Assembly (NCBI RefSeq): GCF_030053135.1
Contig: NZ_CP125652.1
Location: 1,302,001 to 1,366,000 of the forward strand
Length of the DNA stretch: 64,000 nucleotides
Reading direction: 5' to 3'
Origin: Rhizobium sp. BT04
Lineage (GTDB): Bacteria; Pseudomonadota; Alphaproteobacteria; Rhizobiales; Rhizobiaceae
Shown piece by piece: positions 27,352 to 35,075 of this stretch; the stretch's first letter is position 1, and each line of letters opens with the position of its first letter. The notes below the pieces were generated by a model. That model saw only the letters and a program-made list of their open reading frames with translations. It did not search any database and was not told where the DNA came from. Both the position numbers and the translations under genes were made by a program.

Positions 27352-29315
27352 TGCGGGTGCGGGACAAGCAGGCCAGGCAGATCACGAGCCGCCATCTCAG
27401 GCTGCTGGTGCTATCCCTGACCACACTGATCGCCATCTCGCTCCTGTCGCGCCTGCCCGCCTGGTCGCTGCTGGAGCTCAGAAGTTTCGACTACCTCTCG
27501 ACCCTCGACGATCCCCGTCCGCCGGCGGGAGGGCCTGTCATCGTCGCGATCGACGAGCCCTCGCTTGCCGATATCAACGCGCAATGGCCCTGGCCGCGCA
27601 GCCTGCACGCCGAACTCGTCACCCGGCTGCGCGCCGCCGGCGCCCGCGTCATCGGCCTCGACATCATCATGGCCGAGCCCTCGAACCCCGGCAACGACGC
27701 GGCGATCACGCAAGCCGTCGGTCCCGATATCGTGCTCGCCGGCGACGAAACGCTGATCGAGACGCCGCAGGCCTCGCAACTGATCCGCGCGACACCGCTG
27801 CCGCAGTTGACCGAAGCGGGTGCCGTGACAGGCATCGCCTCGATCGATCTCAGCGGCGACGGCATCTTCCGGCGCATTCCGGGCTATGAGGACGGCTTTG
27901 CCGCCATGCTGGCGAAGGCGTCGGGAGCAGCACACGCATCCTTGCCGGCCGGCCAGCTAATTCAATCCTTCGGCCCGGCCCGCAGCTATCCCACGGTTTC
28001 CTATTACCAGGCGCTCGACCCGGAGAATTTGCTGCCGCCGGATTATTTCAAGGACCGCGTCGTGCTGGTCGGCCTCAGCCTGCAGAATGCGCCAGCCATC
28101 GACAAGGGCGGCGTCGACGCCTTCGCCACCCCCTATACGGTTCACACCGGCAAGCTCGTTTCCGGCGTCGAGGTCCAGGCGACGATCTACGACAATATCC
28201 GCCGCGGCCTGTCGATTGCCGAAGCCCGCCTGCCCACGGTTGCCGCCTGCATCCTGATAGCGGTGCTGCTGGCCGCCGCCACCGTCTGGCGTTCGACGGG
28301 CTGGCTGACGATCGTCACCAGCGCATCCGCTCTCCTCGCTTTTGCGGCCGTCAGCTTTGCCGGCATCCGGCTTGCCCATGTCTTCGTGTCGCCGCTCGGG
28401 CCTGTTGTCGCCTATATCTCTGTCGTCTTCGGCCAGGCCGCCTTCGACTATGCCGAGGAACGCCGCAACAAGCGGCAGATCATCCGCGCCTTCGCCCAAT
28501 ATATCTCGCCGGATCTCGTCCGGCGCCTGTCGAACGATCCTTCGCAGCTGAAGCTCGGCGGCGAGCGGCGCACGCTCTCGGTGTTGTTTTCCGATGTTCG
28601 CGGTTTCACCACCATCGCCGAAACCCTGAAGGACGATCCGGAGCAGCTGACCGGCCTGATCAACCGGCTGCTGACGCCGCTCTCCGACGTGGTGATGGAT
28701 CACGGCGGCACGATCGACAAATATATGGGCGACTGCATCATGGCCTTCTGGAACGCGCCGCTCGACGATCCCGACCATGCACTCCATGCCGTGCGCGCCT
28801 CGCTCGCCATGCAGGCGGCGATATCGAGGCTGAACAGCCAGCTGGAGCGCGAGGCAGCGACACGCGGCGCCAAGCCGCACGTCTTGAAGATGGGCGTCGG
28901 CATCAACACCGGCGAATGCATCGTCGGCAACATGGGCTCGACCCGTCGTTTCGACTATTCCTGCCTCGGCGACAGCGTCAACCTCGCCTCCCGCCTCGAA
29001 GGCGCCTCGAAGAATTACGGCGTGGCACTGCTGCTCGGCGAGGAGACGGCCAGACTGGTCACTGAGACCTACATCGTCGTCGAACTCGACCGCATCATCG
29101 TCAAGGGCCGCACTGTCCCCTCGCCCGTCTTCACCGTCGTGCACAGGGCCGACGCCGCAGCGCTGGCCGCCCACCAAGCCTTCATCGACGCCAAATATGC
29201 CGGTTCGCTTGCGCCAACCGACCCCGACTTCGACACTCTGGCCGCCGATATTCCCGAACTTTCCGGCTATTACGCGATCGTCCGGGATGCGCTGGCCGCC
29301 GATGGCACGGAGTGA
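27351..29315 (+). CDS. CHASE2-class III adenylate cyclase
   Basis: A 654-residue protein. There is an N-terminal membrane helix (about 18-36) and a periplasmic CHASE2 domain (about 40-285) with NAQWPWPRSLHAELVTRL. Three membrane helices follow (about 290-370). The class III cyclase domain covers about 405-590: FSDVRGFTTIAE has the first metal Asp, GGTIDKYMGDCIMAFW the adenine-specific Lys and second Asp, and RFDYSCLGDSVNLASRLE the second purine residue and catalytic Asn/Arg. It should make cAMP in response to a periplasmic cue. Its ATG shares a base with the stop of the FecR-barrel gene, so the two products are made together. Confidence 0.95.
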   Translation: MRVRDKQARQITSRHLRLLVLSLTTLIAISLLSRLPAWSLLELRSFDYLSTLDDPRPPAGGPVIVAIDEPSLADINAQWPWPRSLHAELVTRLRAAGARVIGLDIIMAEPSNPGNDAAITQAVGPDIVLAGDETLIETPQASQLIRATPLPQLTEAGAVTGIASIDLSGDGIFRRIPGYEDGFAAMLAKASGAAHASLPAGQLIQSFGPARSYPTVSYYQALDPENLLPPDYFKDRVVLVGLSLQNAPAIDKGGVDAFATPYTVHTGKLVSGVEVQATIYDNIRRGLSIAEARLPTVAACILIAVLLAAATVWRSTGWLTIVTSASALLAFAAVSFAGIRLAHVFVSPLGPVVAYISVVFGQAAFDYAEERRNKRQIIRAFAQYISPDLVRRLSNDPSQLKLGGERRTLSVLFSDVRGFTTIAETLKDDPEQLTGLINRLLTPLSDVVMDHGGTIDKYMGDCIMAFWNAPLDDPDHALHAVRASLAMQAAISRLNSQLEREAATRGAKPHVLKMGVGINTGECIVGNMGSTRRFDYSCLGDSVNLASRLEGASKNYGVALLLGEETARLVTETYIVVELDRIIVKGRTVPSPVFTVVHRADAAALAAHQAFIDAKYAGSLAPTDPDFDTLAADIPELSGYYAIVRDALAADGTE

Positions 29316-29445
29316 CGTTGTCCACAGGAGACAAGCCGCCATCTCCATCCATTTCCGGATACCGGGTGTGTGACGATGCGGACGTCACGCCTCAACGAGC
29401 GTCAGCTTATGATTGCGCAACGCTCCTATCGGCCAGAGAATTCCC

Positions 29446-30033
29446 CTATCGATCCACTGCCCGCAGCCTCTCGATCTCAGGCTTAACGACTGCGATGAAC
29501 AGCCCGGGATCGCCGAAAGCCCTCGCCGAGAGCATCGCCCCATGAACCGAGGCCATCAGCATTTGCGCCCGCTCCTCCGGCCGCTTGTCCAACCGAAACA
29601 ACCCCTGCTCGACTCCAGCCTGCAGCACCGAGCTTAGCCATGCAGCAAGACTCTGGAAATGGGCGCGGACGCGTGAAGCGACCTCTTCCGGTAGCATCTG
29701 CATTTCGCTGGCGAGCATCGCGCAGACGCAGAAGGGCTGCGAGGCATCCCGAATGCATGTGTGCCAATAGTTGACGTAGAACTGCAGCTGATCGGCAGGG
29801 CTTGCGGCCTGCTCGCGCAGAGACTGCAAACCTGCCTCCGCCTGCTTCCGATAGCGATCCACGAGGACCGAGACCAGCTCGGCCTTTGTCGGAAAATGAT
29901 GGTGGATGCTCGCCTTCCTGATGCCGATCGCGGCCGAGATGTCAGCATAGCTGAAGCCGTTATAACCTCCCGCCACGATGAGCGACTGCGCGATGTCGAG
30001 GATTTTGTCGGAAGTTGAAGCCATTGATTTCAT
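29446..30033 (-). CDS. TetR-family transcriptional regulator
   Basis: A 195-residue TetR regulator. The N-terminal HTH (about 8-55) reads ILDIAQSLIVAGGYNGFSY, then ISAAIGIRKASIHHHFPTK, and is canonical. The C-terminal ligand/dimer domain has a CVCAMLASEMQMLPEEV segment seen in the NemR/AcuR-like group (TetR_C_11-like); its Cys residues could sense electrophiles. It is divergent from the DUF308 gene, and two near-identical operators lie between them. A second ATG three codons in (30024) is an alternative start. Confidence 0.92.
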   Translation of the reverse strand: MKSMASTSDKILDIAQSLIVAGGYNGFSYADISAAIGIRKASIHHHFPTKAELVSVLVDRYRKQAEAGLQSLREQAASPADQLQFYVNYWHTCIRDASQPFCVCAMLASEMQMLPEEVASRVRAHFQSLAAWLSSVLQAGVEQGLFRLDKRPEERAQMLMASVHGAMLSARAFGDPGLFIAVVKPEIERLRAVDR

Positions 30034-30041
30034 GCCATCGC

Positions 30042-30061
30042 CTACCTTCTGGTAGACAGAC
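30042..30061. promoter_or_regulatory. TetR operator candidate 1
   Basis: CTACCTTCTGGTAGACAGAC matches operator 2 at 16 of 20 positions. It contains the inverted repeat CTACC-TTCT-GGTAG. It lies 9 bases upstream of the tetR start, so binding would block that gene's own expression. Confidence 0.6.
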
Positions 30062-30133
30062 TGTCAAGCCTGTCGCGGTATCGCTGCCTTCACAAGAAGG
30101 TGTGCGTGCGATGCGTTGACTCCGATGTTTGAT

Positions 30134-30153
30134 CTACCTACTAGTAGGCAGGC
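30134..30153. promoter_or_regulatory. TetR operator candidate 2
   Basis: CTACCTACTAGTAGGCAGGC contains the perfect 12-base palindrome CCTACTAGTAGG. It is 20 bases upstream of the DUF308 ATG. The direct repetition with the site at 30042 suggests both divergent genes are repressed by the same TetR dimer. Confidence 0.6.
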
Positions 30154-30173
30154 AACATTAAAGGAATCTTCCG

Positions 30174-30731
30174 ATGCAAACTCATTCTTCCCTCCAGTCC
30201 AATTGGCTGCGATCCTATTATTTCACCCGCGCCGCCTTCTCGATGATCTGGATTGCCGCCGCCATTCTTCTTGCCGGGCAGCCACGCGCCGTAGCCTTTC
30301 TGCTGGTGCTCTATCCCTTGTGGGACGCGCTGGCCAATCTGATCGACGCCAGGGTCAATGGCGGCCTGCAGGCCAACCCGTCGCAAACGTTGAATGTCGC
30401 CGTCAGCACGGTCACGGCGCTCGCCGTTGTCATCGCGATCAGCAATAGCACCTACGCCGTCCTCGCCGTGTTCGGAGCTTGGGCGATCCTCTCGGGCCTG
30501 TTGCAGCTCTATACCGGCGTAAGGCGCTGGCGGACCAACGGCGCACAATGGGTCATGATCCTGAGCGGCGCGCAATCGGCCCTTGCCGGCGGCTTCATGA
30601 TCAGCCAATCGTTTGGCGCCGCCGCGCCGACGATCCTGGATATCGTGCCCTATGCCGGGTTCGGCGCATTCTACTTCCTGCTGTCCTCGATCTGGCTTGT
30701 CGTCGCAGCCTTTCGCAAGGCACATGCATAG
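30174..30731 (+). CDS. DUF308 (HdeD-like) integral membrane protein
   Basis: A 185-residue protein with six hydrophobic segments arranged as three similar hairpins, the DUF308/HdeD pattern (FSMIWIAAAILLAGQPRAVA, ALAVVIAISNSTYAVLAV, GFGAFYFLLSSIWLVVA). It is expected in the inner membrane. HdeD-like proteins are linked to acid or stress resistance in enterobacteria; here the control by an adjacent TetR suggests induction by a small molecule. Confidence 0.82.
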   Translation: MQTHSSLQSNWLRSYYFTRAAFSMIWIAAAILLAGQPRAVAFLLVLYPLWDALANLIDARVNGGLQANPSQTLNVAVSTVTALAVVIAISNSTYAVLAVFGAWAILSGLLQLYTGVRRWRTNGAQWVMILSGAQSALAGGFMISQSFGAAAPTILDIVPYAGFGAFYFLLSSIWLVVAAFRKAHA

Positions 30732-30887
30732 GCGTTGCCCGGTCGCATGGCGGCAATCTGAAACGATTGCCGCCCGAGGCCAGGCACCGCTACTCTCGGC
30801 AGCACGAGATTTGCGGGAGACGACCACCTCCTTTCGCGCTATGAAGAGCGATCACAGTTCCCGCCCATAGACCCCGAGGTCACTCCC

Positions 30888-31868
30888 ATGGCTTTGAAAG
30901 TTCTTTTCATTGGCGGCACCGGCCAAATCTCCCATCCATGCGTCGAACGCGCCATTGCCGAGGGTCACCATGTCAGCGTCTTCAATCGCGGCTTGAAAAG
31001 CGCCGCCTTGCCTGACGGAGTGACCTCGATCGTCGGGGAGCTCGGATCGAGCGCCTATGCCGATCTCGCCAGGGTCAATTATGATGTCGTCTGCCAGTTC
31101 ATCGCCTTCACGCCGGATCAGGTGGCGCACGACATCGAGGTTTTCTCCGGCGATTGCGGCCAATACATCTTCATCTCCTCGGCCTCGGTCTACGAAAAAC
31201 CGCCGCGTCATTACGTGATCACCGAGGAGACGCCGGCGATCAATCCCCACTGGCCCTACAGCCAGGCCAAGATCGCCTGCGAGGAACTGCTCAAGACGTC
31301 CGATAATCTCGCCTGGACGATCGTCCGCCCCAGCCACACCGTTCGCACCGGCCTGCCGATCATGATGGGCGACAGCGACATCATGGCGAGGCGCATGCTG
31401 GATGGCGACCCCATCATCGTGGCGGGCGACGGCCACACGCCCTGGACACTGACCCGCTCGGTCGATTTCGCCGTGCCCTTCGTCGGCCTTTTCGGCAAGC
31501 AGGCGGCGCTGAAAGAGATTTTCCACATCACCTCCGACCGCGCCCATATCTGGGACGATATCCACAAGGCGATCGCCAGATTGCTGGGTGTGGAGGCGAA
31601 AATCGTCCACGTGCCGACGGACACGCTGATCAAATACAATCCGGAATGGGTCGGCCCGCTCCTCGGCGACAAGGCCTGGACTGCCATTTTCGACAATTCG
31701 AAGGTCAAGCGCGTGGCGGGCGACTTCACCTGCGCCGAGAGCCTGGATGAAATCCTGGCCGACTCGATCATGCACCTCAAACAGCGTCTGGCTAAAAGCC
31801 GGCCGCCGAGGGGTGAACTCGATGCGCTGATCGACAGGATTTGTGCGGAGCAAAGCGCTCTCGGTTAG
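30888..31868 (+). CDS. NAD-dependent epimerase/dehydratase family protein (extended SDR)
   Basis: A 326-residue extended SDR. The nucleotide motif is FIGGTGQIS (residues about 7-15), followed by VFNRG for cofactor choice. The fold then runs through SSASVYE and YSQAKIACEELL, which supplies the YxxxK-like pair (Tyr about 124, Lys about 128). The rest (about 160-310) resembles the NAD-dependent epimerases used in plant/bacterial sugar-nucleotide or RNA-binding protein families. Substrate unknown. It is a single gene. Confidence 0.88.
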   Translation: MALKVLFIGGTGQISHPCVERAIAEGHHVSVFNRGLKSAALPDGVTSIVGELGSSAYADLARVNYDVVCQFIAFTPDQVAHDIEVFSGDCGQYIFISSASVYEKPPRHYVITEETPAINPHWPYSQAKIACEELLKTSDNLAWTIVRPSHTVRTGLPIMMGDSDIMARRMLDGDPIIVAGDGHTPWTLTRSVDFAVPFVGLFGKQAALKEIFHITSDRAHIWDDIHKAIARLLGVEAKIVHVPTDTLIKYNPEWVGPLLGDKAWTAIFDNSKVKRVAGDFTCAESLDEILADSIMHLKQRLAKSRPPRGELDALIDRICAEQSALG

Positions 31869-31982
31869 GCGTGGCTTTTCGGCTTGGCGTCGGACCACGG
31901 TATCGAGAGCCCGCACCTGCCCTCGGTCTATAAGCCCGCTGACGACTTCTCGTCTTGCACGACAACTGCCGGCGATGTTCGT

Positions 31983-32522
31983 TTATACGTCGCTCGTTTT
32001 GCCAAGGACGTACATATTGGTCGGCGCGCCGTGCAGCATCACCTCGCGCTCGAAGACGAAGCCGCATTTTTCGAGAATGCGCCTCGAAGCGGCGTTGGCG
32101 GTGCGAACCAATCCGATCACACGATCCGCCTGCAGATCATCGAAGGCAAATGTCACGCATTCTCTGACCAATTCCGTGGCATAGCCCTGCCCCCAGCTTT
32201 CAGGTTGCAGATGATAGGAAAGATTGAGGCCATCGAATTCCTTGGAAAAAGTCACGCCGCCAAATCCTATCAACGCATCGTCTGACTCGACCGCCCAACG
32301 CCCAAAGCCATGATCTTTCCAATGGGCAATGTCGCGCGCAAGCCGCGCTGCGCTTTCCTCCGGCGTATCAGGCCGGGGCACCGGTCGGTGTGCGACCAAT
32401 TCCGGCCGCGAAAAAAGTCGCGTCAGGAAATCGATATCCCCCTCCGCGGGAGGTCTGAGGTGCAATCGGGCGGTGCGCCTCACTGCGGACTGCAGGACAT
32501 CCTTGAATTTGTTCTCAAGCAT
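31983..32522 (-). CDS. GNAT-family N-acetyltransferase (RimJ/RimL-like)
   Basis: A 179-residue acetyltransferase_3 protein: RTARLHLRPPAEGDIDFLTRLF at the N-terminus, LIGFGGVTFSKEFDGLNLSYHL, the acetyl-CoA site PESWGQGYATELVREC, and the closing NAASRRILEKCGFVFE. The target may be an N-terminal amine of a protein or a small amine. An in-frame GTG at 32540 is an alternative start; GGAAG is directly upstream of ATG 32522. Confidence 0.9.
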   Translation of the reverse strand: MLENKFKDVLQSAVRRTARLHLRPPAEGDIDFLTRLFSRPELVAHRPVPRPDTPEESAARLARDIAHWKDHGFGRWAVESDDALIGFGGVTFSKEFDGLNLSYHLQPESWGQGYATELVRECVTFAFDDLQADRVIGLVRTANAASRRILEKCGFVFEREVMLHGAPTNMYVLGKTSDV

Positions 32523-32563
32523 CTTCCATCCAATTTTCACTCGGCAACGTGATCGATACCAGA

Positions 32564-33316
32564 TTATTCCAGGCGGCGCGCTTCCAGCGGAGCATCCTGC
32601 CTGTATCCTCCAAAATAGCGACCGCCGTGCGAGGCAAGCTCCCGATCGGCCAAAGCCAGAAATCGGGCGCCGTCACCCGCCGCCGCCAGCCTGAACGCTA
32701 CGTCGAATTCGGCTGCCAGTTGCACGTCGAGCTCCCTCATCAGACGGGGAGCCCACTTGCCTCGGCCGGTCCATGCGCCGCGCCCGAGCAGGATCAGATC
32801 GGCGAGCTTTTGATAGAGCAGCGCGGCGATCGCGGCGATCTCTTCGGGCGGGCGCGTTCCACGCAGATCGTCGGCAAGGTCGGTGACCTGATAGCGCAAC
32901 GCGTCATAGGCCGGGCCGGCAAGCGGTTTCGGGCCCGCTGCCAGCGTGGCGGCCACATTCGCCTGGATGAGGCGCGCTCGTTCGAGATCCGGCCCCAATA
33001 TGCTGCCCGTCGCGACCATATTGCCCATGATTGGATAACCGCTATCGGCGTCCCGATGGAGATAATGCGCCAGCGTCTGCGGATCATGGACGAAGGCCTC
33101 GACGGGAAACCCCTTCTCCGTGAACGATTCCCGCCAGGCTCTTTCCAGCGCCGGGAATACGACGACCAGATCGATATCCGAAAAGGCGGTTCCTTCACCG
33201 CGTATCAGGGAACCGGTCACAAAAGCGAAAGCGGCGCCGGCAAAGCGGCTGGCGACACAGCGACGGGCAGCGGCAAGCGCCCGCTCGGCGAGAATATGTT
33301 TTGGGATATCGTCCAC
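32564..33316 (-). CDS. Nucleotidyltransferase-fold protein (MNT/AadA-like)
   Basis: A 250-residue protein. The N-terminal nucleotidyltransferase motif is TGSLIRGEGTAFSDIDLVVVF (residues about 34-53), i.e. GS-x-x-RG-x(5)-SDIDL with both catalytic Asp residues. A helical C-terminal domain follows (about 110-230). Length and layout resemble aminoglycoside adenylyltransferases, but the family is broad and the substrate is not known. A leader-peptide/terminator element lies immediately upstream (33351-33476), so expression may be controlled by attenuation. Confidence 0.82.
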   Translation of the reverse strand: MDDIPKHILAERALAAARRCVASRFAGAAFAFVTGSLIRGEGTAFSDIDLVVVFPALERAWRESFTEKGFPVEAFVHDPQTLAHYLHRDADSGYPIMGNMVATGSILGPDLERARLIQANVAATLAAGPKPLAGPAYDALRYQVTDLADDLRGTRPPEEIAAIAALLYQKLADLILLGRGAWTGRGKWAPRLMRELDVQLAAEFDVAFRLAAAGDGARFLALADRELASHGGRYFGGYRQDAPLEARRLE

Positions 33317-33350
33317 GATCTTGTCCTCGAATGCGGGACACGGGCGGCAA

Positions 33351-33378
33351 CAAAAAACCCGCTCGTCTCCGGCGGGTT
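33351..33378 (-). terminator. Intrinsic terminator of the leader element upstream of the nucleotidyltransferase gene
   Basis: On the reverse strand, AACCCGC (33372-33378) pairs with GCGGGTT (33356-33362) over a 9-base loop, followed by six T. The gene start at 33316 lies 35 bases beyond, so this would stop transcription before the gene. Reading-through would require an alternative structure. Confidence 0.7.
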
Positions 33379-33407
33379 GGTCTTGACAGCGATGAACGGA
33401 ATTCAGT

Positions 33408-33476
33408 TCACGCGTCTACCACCCACCGCGGCGCGGTGGTCGTAGACCTTGTCGAAACTGCAAAAATCCTGCTCAT
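33408..33476 (-). CDS. Candidate leader peptide of a transcription attenuator
   Basis: A 22-codon reading frame too short for ordinary gene callers. It begins MSRIFAVS, contains three consecutive Thr codons (ACG ACC ACC, residues 12-14) and ends RWVVDA before TGA. A hairpin (CCACCGC-GGC-GCGGTGG, 33422-33438) overlaps its 3' half, followed by the terminator at 33351-33378. A TTGACG (33505-33510) with 16-base spacing to TTAGCG (33483-33488) would start RNA at or next to the ATG, making the message leaderless, as is known for rhizobial trpL. The regulated gene would be the nucleotidyltransferase. Inference; no experimental support. Confidence 0.45.
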   Translation of the reverse strand: MSRIFAVSTRSTTTAPRWVVDA

Positions 33477-33482
33477 ATCAAA

Positions 33483-33510
33483 CGCTAACCTGCGAGCGTG
33501 ACACCGTCAA
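33483..33510 (-). promoter_or_regulatory. Candidate promoter of the leader element
   Basis: TTGACG (-35) and TTAGCG (-10) with a 16-base spacer on the reverse strand; the -35 is part of CTTGAC, the rhizobial consensus. The -10 match is weak. Confidence 0.4.
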
Positions 33511-33600
33511 GACACCGAAGCCGAACGCCGGGGATGCTTCCCCGGCGCGCCGTTTTCCGTCTAAGATGAACGCCAGACTCAAAAACAGGAAGAGCCGCCC

Positions 33601-34296
33601 ATGCCCCATCCCGCCACCGTCATTCCGCGTCCCGCACCGGTACTGCTGCCGGTCGAAGGCAGCGCCGAGCGTTTTCCGGTGCGCCGCGTCTATTGCGTCG
33701 GGCGCAACTATGCCGACCACGCGATCGAGATGGGTCATGATCCCACCCGCGAGCCGCCATTCTTCTTCCAGAAGAATGCCGATAACCTGCTGCCGGCAGG
33801 CAACGCCTTTCCCTATCCGCCGCTGTCATCAGACGTGCATTACGAAGTCGAATGTGTGCTGGCGTTGAAATCCGGCGGCGCAGACATTCAGGCTGCAGAC
33901 GCGCTCAACTGCATTTACGGCTATGCCGTCGGCATCGATTTCACCCGTCGTGACTTGCAGGGCGAGGCCAAGAAGCTCGGCCGCCCCTGGGAAATCGGCA
34001 AGGCCTTCGAACATTCGGCCCCTGTGTCGCCAATCGTTCCGGCAAGCAGCCTCGGCCACCCCACGCAGGCAAGGATCTGGCTGGAACAGAACGGCAAACG
34101 CGTTCAGGACGGGGATCTCAACCAGATGATCTGGAAGGTGCCGGAGATCATCGCCGAGCTGTCGAAGCTTTTCACCCTGACGCCCGGCGATATCATCATG
34201 ACCGGCACGCCCGCCGGCGTCGGGGCCGTCGCCCGGGGCGATCGCATCAATTGCGGCATCGACGGTATCGCCACCCTATCAGTCGAGGTCGTGTGA
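33601..34296 (+). CDS. Fumarylacetoacetate hydrolase (FAH) family protein
   Basis: A 231-residue FAH-domain protein: VYCVGRNYADHAIEMG (residues about 30-45), PPFFFQKNADNLLPAG, then the metal ligands in VHYEVECVLALKSGG and GYAVGIDFTRRDLQ. The C-terminal TGTPAGVGAVARGD is typical. Members act as acylpyruvases or oxaloacetate decarboxylases. It is 10 bases upstream of the gamma-carbonic-anhydrase-like gene, so both may be in one operon. Substrate is not determined. Confidence 0.93.
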   Translation: MPHPATVIPRPAPVLLPVEGSAERFPVRRVYCVGRNYADHAIEMGHDPTREPPFFFQKNADNLLPAGNAFPYPPLSSDVHYEVECVLALKSGGADIQAADALNCIYGYAVGIDFTRRDLQGEAKKLGRPWEIGKAFEHSAPVSPIVPASSLGHPTQARIWLEQNGKRVQDGDLNQMIWKVPEIIAELSKLFTLTPGDIIMTGTPAGVGAVARGDRINCGIDGIATLSVEVV

Positions 34297-34306
34297 GGAG
34301 AGAGCC

Positions 34307-34837
34307 ATGCCCGTCTATGCGCTCGGCGGATCAACGCCGAAACTGCCCGCCGCCGGCCTCTATTGGATCGCACCGGATGCCAACATCATCGGCCAGATCG
34401 AACTCGGCGAGAATGTCGGCATCTGGTTCGGCGCCGTGCTGCGCGGCGACAATGAAAAGATCACGATCGGCGAAGGCACCAACGTCCAGGAAGGCGTGAT
34501 CGCCCATACCGACATGGGCTTCCCGCTGACAACAGGCAAAAGCTGCACCATCGGCCACCATGCCATCCTTCACGGCTGTACGCTGGGCGACAACGTGCTG
34601 ATCGGCATGGGCGCCACCATCCTGAACGGTGCGAAAATCGGCAACAACTGCCTCGTTGGAGCCAATGCGCTGGTGACCGAAGGCAAGGAATTCCCTGATA
34701 ATTCCCTGATCGTCGGAGCGCCTGCCCGCCTCGTGCGGGTGCTGGATGAGAAGGCGGTCGAGGGCATTCGCCGCTCAGCGGAAAACTACGTCGCCAACTG
34801 GCAACGTTTCGCGCGCGATCTCAGGCAGATCGGGTAA
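34307..34837 (+). CDS. Gamma-carbonic-anhydrase-like hexapeptide-repeat protein
   Basis: A 176-residue left-handed beta-helix protein. Hexapeptide repeats include IIGQIELGENVGIWFGAVL, IGEGTNVQEGVI, IGHHAILHGC and IGNNCLVGANALV. The zinc-binding His residues of the gamma-CA group (HTDMG, GHHAILHG) are present. Family members bind metal; some are carbonic anhydrases and others acyltransferases. The gene lies 10 bases after the FAH gene, with a GAGGAGAG site before the ATG. Confidence 0.93.
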   Translation: MPVYALGGSTPKLPAAGLYWIAPDANIIGQIELGENVGIWFGAVLRGDNEKITIGEGTNVQEGVIAHTDMGFPLTTGKSCTIGHHAILHGCTLGDNVLIGMGATILNGAKIGNNCLVGANALVTEGKEFPDNSLIVGAPARLVRVLDEKAVEGIRRSAENYVANWQRFARDLRQIG

Positions 34838-34869
34838 CACAGGTAACGCGGAGGCGGGTGGCCAGCCCC

Positions 34870-34906
34870 GTCCTTCGAGGCCCCTGCGGGGCGCCTCAGG
34901 ATGAGG
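34870..34906 (+). repeat. Rhizobial palindromic intergenic element, copy A
   Basis: CGTCCTTCGAGG...CCTCAGGATGAGG with GCCCCTGCGGGGC between. An inverted copy lies at 35003-35050, and relatives at 52628-52677 and 52738-52780. Confidence 0.7.
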
Positions 34907-35002
34907 CTGGAGAGAGGGCCGCGGATGACAGTCGCGAACGCCTCAGCTTGCCAGATACACAGCGCATCCATCAGCCCCCAGCCGTACGGCACTCCGATTG
35001 GC

Positions 35003-35050
35003 CCTCATCCTGAGGCGCATAGGCCAAAGGCCGGAGCCTCGAAGGACGGG
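35003..35050 (-). repeat. Rhizobial palindromic intergenic element, copy B (inverted relative to A)
   Basis: CCTCATCCTGAGG...GCCTCGAAGGACGGGG, the reverse-complement form of copy A with a different middle (CGCATAGGCCAAAGGCCGGA). The two copies flank about 95 bases and can pair as one large stem between the converging genes at 34837 and 35076. Confidence 0.7.
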
Positions 35051-35075
35051 GCGGGTGGCGAAGCCCCCTCTCCAC

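Noticed and set aside
22926..29315. A canonical Pycsar operon
   Set aside because: The cyclase carries adenylate-type residues and a CHASE2 sensor, and is not directly next to the PycTM-like gene; only a relationship is proposed.
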